Assembly: GCA_963643165.1 (NCBI GenBank)
Contig: CAVIJD010000060.1
Coordinates: forward strand, 1 to 7,489
Length of the DNA stretch: 7,489 nucleotides
Reading direction: 5' to 3'
From: F23-D06 sp963643165
Lineage (GTDB): Bacteria; Bacteroidota; Bacteroidia; Bacteroidales; WCHB1-69
Shown piece after piece: positions 6,401 through 7,489 of this stretch (the first letter of the stretch is position 1; the number at the start of each line of letters is the position of its first letter). The notes under the pieces are model-generated. The model had not been told where the DNA came from, did not search any database, and was given only the letters and a program-made list of their open reading frames with translations. Made by a program: the position numbers and the translations under genes.

Positions 6401-7489
6401 CCATGTTGGTGCAGAAGTTGAACCTGCAAAGCAGCACGCAGCACTTCTCCGGCACTATTGACGGCACACATTCCAACAAAATCCGCAGAATATTCTTCTT
6501 GTGGCGCAACGATGCCAGCGGTGGCGCAATGCCTGCCGCAGTGATTGACTCCATCAGCATTGTGGGCATCTCCTGCCCGGCTCCGTCAGACCTTGCCACC
6601 TCCAATGTCACAAGCACCTCTGTTGACCTTTCCTGGACTCCTGCCGGCAACGAAACGGCATGGAACATCGAATATGGTCCGCAAGGCTTCACGCCAGGTT
6701 CGGGTACCACAGTGGCCGCCACTACCAATCCGTTCACGGTGACTGGTCTCACCACCGCTACCGCTTACGAGTTCTATGTACAGGCAAGTTGTGGTGCAGG
6801 CGATGTCAGCTCTTGGACAGGACCGGTTGTGGCAGCACCGGGCAGCTACAACTTCCCGACCACAGGCACCACTACACTCACGATGTGCGACGGCCTCATC
6901 TATGATGACGGCGGCGCCGACGGCAACTACTCCACAAACTGCGACGCCACAGTTGTCATCAACCCTGCCACCGCAGGCAACGTGGTCAAAGTGACAGGTG
7001 TTGGCACTTATGCAACAGAGAGCACATTCGACTATCTGGTCATCTATGACGGCACAGACAATACGGGCACGCAGCTCTTCACAACCTCGGGCACTTCTGC
7101 CGGCACAATTCCGGCTTGTACCTCTACCACAGGTTCCTTGACGCTCTACTTCCATTCTGACGGCAGTGTGGTCAAGTCCGGTTTCGCTTTGCAAGTCTCC
7201 TGTGAGGCCGCTCCGACCCCTGACCCAGACCCGGATCCCGAGCCCGAGCCTGGCATCATCTGCGAAGCCCCTGCCAACCTCACGGTTTCTGACGTCACGG
7301 ACAACAGTGCCAACCTTTCTTGGACACAGCAGGGCACACCTGACAGCTGGACCGTCTATTTCCGCAAGGGCACCGAATCCTGGACCACGGTAAACACAAC
7401 CACGCCGTCACCGTACGCCCTCACCGACCTTGCGCCGGAGAGCAACTACGAGGCTTACGTGGTGGCTGTGTGCGGCGACTCTGTCAGCG
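340..7489 (+). CDS. Giant multidomain secreted surface protein (fn3 / jelly-roll / CUB), 3' end missing
   Basis: One frame stays open from ATG 340 to the window edge (2383 complete codons plus one base). The start is chosen because it opens directly into a signal peptide after an A-rich, Shine-Dalgarno-free leader. The mature protein consists only of extracellular beta modules. These are an N-terminal domain (about 25-230), nine fn3 repeats, two A modules (326-512 and 1899-2078), four B modules (604-772, 863-1032, 1393-1555, 1646-1809), one C module (1122-1306), a CUB-like domain (2167-2288), an acidic Pro-rich linker (2289-2307) and a ninth fn3 cut at the edge. Most boundaries are marked by a Cys. 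No transmembrane segment, LPXTG motif or catalytic motif is visible. Family knowledge suggests adhesion, glycan or matrix binding and possibly T9SS export; the C-terminal sorting signal would lie beyond the window. Phe codons shift sharply near residue 335. The ligand is unknown. Confidence 0.95.
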   Translation, partial: MVKKLYSLLFAICLLIPLAGLSQTVPSYAFQATTAAYDTVVQGTALTTIATDDSYAPVQLPFDFKFAETTYPQGTNFYVCSNGYITIGSSGTSSTPSLTSSYSFISPLGHDLKPGTAGVVSYAVTGTAPNQVLTIQWEQFQSFSGNNYYNFQVKLHETTNVIEFCYGPITVASSKSAIVGLFDVINSEKLIVRGSGSWSTFTASSTVTTNTTSISTSSHPDSGLVYTFTPPIVNCPRVSNLTASNYGPNSFDVTWHSEGSESSWILSYMPVGDSTSLVTTTATDTFHSIQGLTANTAYLVSVAADCGVEQGQNRTITAYTLYTTPATMPYVCDFEDESENSNWTLINDSVVNAWHIGNAVYAGTEGKALYISNDNGVTNAYNNSEPGTVFASRDITLDTNYREYALTFDYKGVGESTNDYLKVWFSKAYHTQVSANSAGTVTSVPGASYLTVGGSQYLNRKDDWSHVNLILDRAQGWGDSGLMRLYLMWRNNGSEGSNPPIAIDNITLKGYSCVRPQNLATIDSAITQTSVTATWSRGESTDSEWQVCIVATGGNPDLATPVTVTDTTHLFDELTASTDYTIYIRTVCGTETSAWTSVSCRTACSTYMIIPFSEKFDNYGTGSSAYPDCWTKLYTTSSPYPYLSSSAPYSGTACLQIYSTASAYSCAIAPQIDTNTNPLNTLMVSFRVKKTSVSNGQGALQLGVMTDPTDITTFQTIKTWTGSEWESINTWYEVEEILSDITVHGSYLALRKPGTISGYTYIDNFAVSLLPTCLKPLDVAVSSITATTASVEWVPQGTATEWDVAVVPTGVNPETVTAITVYSHPYTITELTPNTMYDVYVRANCGGGEVSVWSNLTSFQTRCLPTAAIPYVENFDTYGTGTSAFPDCWTRSDNATSTTRYPYINSATATDSGNVGVLYFYSTSAIYSLATSQALDLSEHDANTLMLSFKAKKTSASYGRLDVGVMTDPGDLNTLTVLKTIYPSDYPEVSEWTTFNVPITEAYDTVYLAFYMPKASTAYTQLDDVKLDYLPECFGPSDVTVSNIIGQSAMVTWRAAMQGVSDYTVEYTVSGQENWQTANAAVAGTRCFLTGLTAQTDYDVRVFSNCTTGSADTATASFTTKCLAAVEATVTNGTQSTFNGLPFNNYYSYSYTQQIYDASEIGEAMTISSIEFEYAYSSPITDKNNVTIYLAHTSQSVFSSSSAWIPIDSATIVYTGPMNFTQGWNKVTLDTAFQYNGTDNLALIVDDNSGAYDGNAWVFRVHATTDYKALRRQVDASNISPTAPGTGTREKKRVNVRFSSCDSMATCVAPNVIVTATDSNSVTLEWVAGNTESAWQIEYKLSSDTVWTSEGTVTSSPYTVQNLVSDADYIFRMRSDCGSDFSNYVRVTASTPCASIAALPYTQNFDAATGTGAGNFISCWYRGTNNSTAYPYTYSTYSHSAPYSLYFYSSSSAWAYAAAPQMASEIEMNNLQVSFYARKTSEAAFFEVGVMTDPNDVTTFEAIGTFSPDQTADWQLGEVNTDTYTGNGRYIAFRTPQWVSGYICLDDVTIQEIPFCGRVEDIEAINVTPNSATITWTPGGNETEWEVCYGLSGTVDPETATAVQTSEDSIALSGLEASSLYDVYVRIVCASGDYGAWTQYSFRTACGQIEAVPFTETFDSYASGQSNFPYCWAKFNNYSTATNYPYVYGTYYYSGNRSLYFYASSTTYNLAILPELSSSLPVNTLRLSFQMRAANANNKMVVGLMTDPNDVTTFEPVDTVAVTAAATWQLVRVPLASYTGNGKYVTIKTCNSAASGFCIDDVVLDLIPDCSAPTDLAVTATSTTADLTWTDDPSQSSWELVYATLGQEPDYENPIVTNTTSYSLTGLQGNSAYQVYVRTNCAGMPGSSDWETVSFVTPSEYPAAVPYFHDFTDTTENNNWALQNGTAVNKWYIAQPTGESKNKLFVSNNGITTDYTINSVSVAWAYRDVMFGSDPMHELSFDWKCVGESNYDYIRVYVGDPALVDAGNVIAYANAAPEGSTMLVQKLNLQSSTQHFSGTIDGTHSNKIRRIFFLWRNDASGGAMPAAVIDSISIVGISCPAPSDLATSNVTSTSVDLSWTPAGNETAWNIEYGPQGFTPGSGTTVAATTNPFTVTGLTTATAYEFYVQASCGAGDVSSWTGPVVAAPGSYNFPTTGTTTLTMCDGLIYDDGGADGNYSTNCDATVVINPATAGNVVKVTGVGTYATESTFDYLVIYDGTDNTGTQLFTTSGTSAGTIPACTSTTGSLTLYFHSDGSVVKSGFALQVSCEAAPTPDPDPDPEPEPGIICEAPANLTVSDVTDNSANLSWTQQGTPDSWTVYFRKGTESWTTVNTTTPSPYALTDLAPESNYEAYVVAVCGDSVS
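412..1029 (+). other. N-terminal beta domain with CSNGYITIG and FQVKLHETTNVIEF motifs (about residues 25-230)
   Basis: This looks like the N-terminal domain that recurs at the front of many large Bacteroidota secreted fn3 proteins. Hallmarks are an opening Tyr-rich strand and Gly-Thr turn (28-47), a D-D pair at 52-53 ahead of LPFDFKFAE (60-68), the C-S-N-G-Y motif at 80-84, a strand rich in Trp and Gln (LTIQWEQFQ, 133-141), and F-Q-V-K-L-H-E-T-T-N at 151-160 ending in E-F-C-Y-G. I know it as a recurring pattern without a firm function. It probably folds as a beta-sandwich. Its codon usage differs from the repeats that follow. Confidence 0.6.
1042..1314 (+). repeat. Fibronectin type III repeat F1 (residues 235-325)
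   Basis: It begins with the Cys-Pro that opens most fn3 units in this protein, then VSNLTA, FDVTW (core Trp at 255), LTANTAYLVSV (the L-x-x-x-T-x-Y fn3 signature) and A-D-C-G at 304-307. It is more divergent than the later copies and, like the N-terminal domain, uses TTT for Phe. Confidence 0.85.
1315..1875 (+). other. Jelly-roll module A1, choice-of-anchor J / cleaved-adhesin-like (residues 326-512)
   Basis: It opens with MPYVCDFEDE and a W-T-L motif (343-345), continues with W-H-I-G-N (354-358) and ALYISNDNG (368-376), then FDYKGVGES (408-416) and D-Y-L-K-V. It ends in a W-R-N-N-G strand (489-493) and I-D-N-I (504-507). This is the usual pattern of the MAM-like carbohydrate/protein-binding jelly rolls of Bacteroidota, related to gingipain/hemagglutinin cleaved-adhesin domains. 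Its paralogue is module A2. Confidence 0.75.
1876..2148 (+). repeat. Fibronectin type III repeat F2 (residues 513-603)
   Basis: It starts at Cys513 and includes SVTATW (core Trp535), W-Q-V (545-547), the L-T-A-S-T-D-Y-T-I-Y-I-R strand (574-585) and V-C-G (587-589). It ends at the Cys604 boundary. Cys548, Cys588 and Cys600 give it more cysteines than the average unit. Confidence 0.9.
2149..2655 (+). repeat. B module 1 (residues 604-772), MAM/cleaved-adhesin-like
   Basis: It shows the B-module sequence of motifs: IPFSEKFDNYGTG (610-622), P-D-C-W (627-630), Y-P-Y, SGTACLQIYS, a strand LMVSFRVKKTS (682-692), the signature G-V-M-T-D-P (703-708) and a terminal Y-I-D-N (762-765). It is most similar by eye to B2, with which it shares FD-x-YGTG-x-SA-x-PDCW. 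Confidence 0.75.
2656..2925 (+). repeat. Fibronectin type III repeat F3 (residues 773-862)
   Basis: It runs from Cys773 through ASVEW (core Trp793), T-E-W-D-V-A-V, LTPNTMYDVYVRANCGG (831-847) and S-V-W-S, ending F-Q-T-R before Cys863. It is a clear fn3 with the canonical L-x-P-x-T-x-Y-x-V-x-V-R strand. Confidence 0.92.
2926..3435 (+). repeat. B module 2 (residues 863-1032)
   Basis: The motifs follow the order of B1: IPYVENFDTYGTG (869-881), P-D-C-W (886-889), Y-P-Y-I, LYFYSTS, LMLSFKAKKTS (945-955), G-V-M-T-D-P (964-969) and L-D-D-V (1022-1025). It differs from the others in having an insertion-rich loop around 905-915. Confidence 0.75.
3436..3702 (+). repeat. Fibronectin type III repeat F4 (residues 1033-1121)
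   Basis: It begins C-F-G-P-S-D-V and contains SAMVTW (Trp1053), YTVEYTV, LTAQTDYDVRVFSNC (1091-1105) and ends F-T-T-K before Cys1122. Instead of the usual V-x-C-G-x it has N-C-T-T-G, so the C-G dipeptide seen in most copies is lost. Confidence 0.9.
3703..4257 (+). other. Central C module with YYSYSYTQQIY motif (residues 1122-1306)
   Basis: It is unlike the A and B modules and occurs once, in the middle. Motifs are FNGLPFNNYYSYSYTQQIY (1138-1156), ASEIGE (1159-1164), a V-T-I-Y-L-A-H-T-S strand (1186-1194), A-W-I-P-I (1203-1207), G-W-N-K-V-T-L-D (1223-1230), YNGTDNLALIVDDNSG (1235-1250) and a terminal basic cluster R-E-K-K-R (1289-1293) followed by VNVRFSSC. I recall the same pattern in other large Bacteroidota surface proteins, but know no assigned function. 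It is probably a beta-sandwich with an Asp-rich loop at 1246-1253 that could bind metal or sugar; that last point is inference. Confidence 0.6.
4258..4515 (+). repeat. Fibronectin type III repeat F5 (residues 1307-1392)
   Basis: It runs from Cys1307 through SVTLEW (Trp1326), A-W-Q-I-E-Y-K (1334-1340), an S-P-Y-T-V-Q-N-L-V strand, YIFRMRSDCGS (1369-1379) and ends before Cys1393. At 86 residues it is one of the shortest copies. Confidence 0.9.
4516..5004 (+). repeat. B module 3 (residues 1393-1555)
   Basis: It has LPYTQNFDA (1399-1407), S-C-W (1418-1420, without the preceding Pro-Asp of B1 and B2), AYPYTYSTYS (1429-1438), SLYFYSSSS, LQVSFYARKTS (1471-1481), G-V-M-T-D-P (1489-1494), D-V-T-T-F-E-A, Y-T-G-N-G-R-Y-I-A-F-R (1524-1534) and L-D-D-V (1545-1548). 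The section 1496-1502 is nearly identical to the matching section of B4. Confidence 0.77.
5005..5274 (+). repeat. Fibronectin type III repeat F6 (residues 1556-1645)
   Basis: It is bounded by Cys1556 and Cys1646 and contains SATITWTPGGNETEWEV (1571-1587), LSGLEASSLYDVYVRIVCAS (1612-1631) and the G-A-W-T turn. The PxGNETxW loop is shared with F8, suggesting that these two copies have a recent common ancestor. Confidence 0.92.
5275..5766 (+). repeat. B module 4 (residues 1646-1809)
   Basis: Motifs are VPFTETFDSYASG (1652-1664), F-P-Y-C-W (1668-1672), Y-P-Y-V (1684-1687), RSLYFYAS (1697-1704), LRLSFQMRA (1725-1733), G-L-M-T-D-P (1743-1748), N-D-V-T-T-F-E-P, YTGNGKYVTI (1778-1787) and I-D-D-V (1800-1803). 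The signature here carries Leu instead of Val (GLMTDP rather than GVMTDP). Confidence 0.77.
5767..6033 (+). repeat. Fibronectin type III repeat F7 (residues 1810-1898)
   Basis: It opens C-S-A-P-T-D-L-A-V and contains TADLTW (Trp1829), SWELVYA (1837-1843), SYSLTGLQGNSAYQVYVRTNC (1862-1882) and D-W-E-T (1889-1892). It is the only fn3 here not followed by a Cys: A2 starts directly with SEYPAAVPY. Confidence 0.9.
6034..6573 (+). other. Jelly-roll module A2, choice-of-anchor J / cleaved-adhesin-like (residues 1899-2078)
   Basis: It follows the A1 pattern: VPYFHDFTD (1905-1913), N-W-A-L (1919-1922), W-Y-I-A (1931-1934), KLFVSNNGIT (1943-1952), FDWKCVGES (1981-1989) with D-Y-I-R-V, L-W-R-N-D (2054-2058) and I-D-S-I (2069-2072). 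It closes the B-containing block, mirroring A1 at the other end. Compared with A1 it carries an extra Cys (1985) in the F-D-x-K-x-V-G-E-S strand. Confidence 0.75.
6574..6837 (+). repeat. Fibronectin type III repeat F8 (residues 2079-2166)
   Basis: It opens CPAPSDLA and contains SVDLSWTPAGNETAWNIEYG (2094-2113), a long Thr/Ala-rich middle, LTTATAYEFYVQASCGAG (2137-2154) and S-W-T-G-P. The last strand runs straight into the CUB-like domain. Confidence 0.92.
6838..7203 (+). other. CUB-like domain (residues 2167-2288)
   Basis: It has the bacterial CUB pattern: C-D-G-L-I-Y-D-D-G-G (2183-2192), D-G-N-Y-S-T-N-C (2194-2201), FDYLVIYDG (2230-2238), a third Cys at 2260, L-Y-F-H-S-D-G-S (2269-2276) and S-G-F-A-L-Q-V-S-C ending at Cys2288. 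Four Cys (2183, 2201, 2260, 2288) fit the two disulfides of classic CUB folds. Glu2227, Asp2231 and Asp2274 are placed like the calcium-binding acidic residues of calcium-dependent CUB domains. Such domains usually mediate protein or glycan contacts. Confidence 0.85.
7204..7260 (+). other. Acidic Pro-Asp/Pro-Glu linker (residues 2289-2307)
   Basis: The core is PTPDPDPDPEPEPG (2292-2305), an alternating proline and acidic dipeptide run. Such runs make stiff, extended, protease-resistant spacers in secreted bacterial proteins. It separates the CUB domain and everything before it from the following fn3, and it is the only linker of this kind in the window. Confidence 0.85.
7261..7489 (+). repeat. 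Fibronectin type III repeat F9, cut by window edge (from residue 2308)
   Basis: It opens CEAPANLTV, with SANLSW (Trp2328), SWTVYFRKG (2336-2344), LTDLAPESNYEAYVVAVCG (2361-2379). The window ends a few residues after the conserved C-G, so only the last strand is missing. What follows is not visible. Confidence 0.92.

Noticed and set aside
6586..7194. A 202-codon minus-strand ORF, the longest antisense frame
   Set aside because: It is antisense to F8 and the CUB-like domain, which are clearly coding. Its Cys/Arg/Gly-rich product matches nothing, as expected for the shadow of a C-ending-codon gene.
1..7489. A new defence system, mobile element or RNA gene
   Set aside because: No nuclease, helicase, transposase, reverse transcriptase, tRNA or inverted-repeat ends can be seen. 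The whole window is explained by a gene tail, a terminator, a leader and one surface-protein gene.

Overview
The window is almost entirely one very large open reading frame on the + strand. It starts at 340 and is still open at the right edge (at least 2383 codons with no stop; my hand translation). The protein has an N-terminal signal peptide and a string of beta-rich extracellular modules, so it is a giant secreted or cell-surface protein. The module types (Cys-bounded fibronectin type III repeats, jelly-roll modules like cleaved-adhesin/choice-of-anchor J domains, a bacterial CUB-like domain, an acidic Pro-Asp/Pro-Glu linker) are typical of Bacteroidota. The absence of a Shine-Dalgarno before the start, an A-rich leader, and a TAnnTTTG element in the leader fit the same phylum. 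A gut or oral Bacteroidales is my best guess; the genus cannot be read from this.

Layout. Positions 1-52 are the last 16 codons of an upstream gene whose C-terminus looks like the end of a type IX secretion (T9SS) sorting domain. A strong intrinsic terminator follows at 74-111. Positions 112-339 are an AT-rich intergenic leader with a candidate Bacteroidota -7 element and no convincing gene. The giant gene runs from 340 to the window edge.

Module order in the giant protein is signal peptide, N-terminal domain, F1, A1, F2, B1, F3, B2, F4, C, F5, B3, F6, B4, F7, A2, F8, CUB, acidic linker, F9 (cut). F is fn3; A, B and C are three different interspersed module types. From A1 to A2 the order is a mirror image (A-B-B-C-B-B-A) with an fn3 between every pair. 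Such architectures usually serve in adhesion, glycan binding or matrix binding, but no catalytic motif is visible and the ligand cannot be deduced. The C-terminus, where a T9SS sorting signal would be expected, lies outside the window.

Nothing here looks like a defence system, mobile element, RNA gene or CRISPR array. The points most worth a second look are the palindromic module order, the sharp codon-usage change between the N-terminal part and the rest of the gene, the unnamed central C module, and the recurrent motif of the four B modules.
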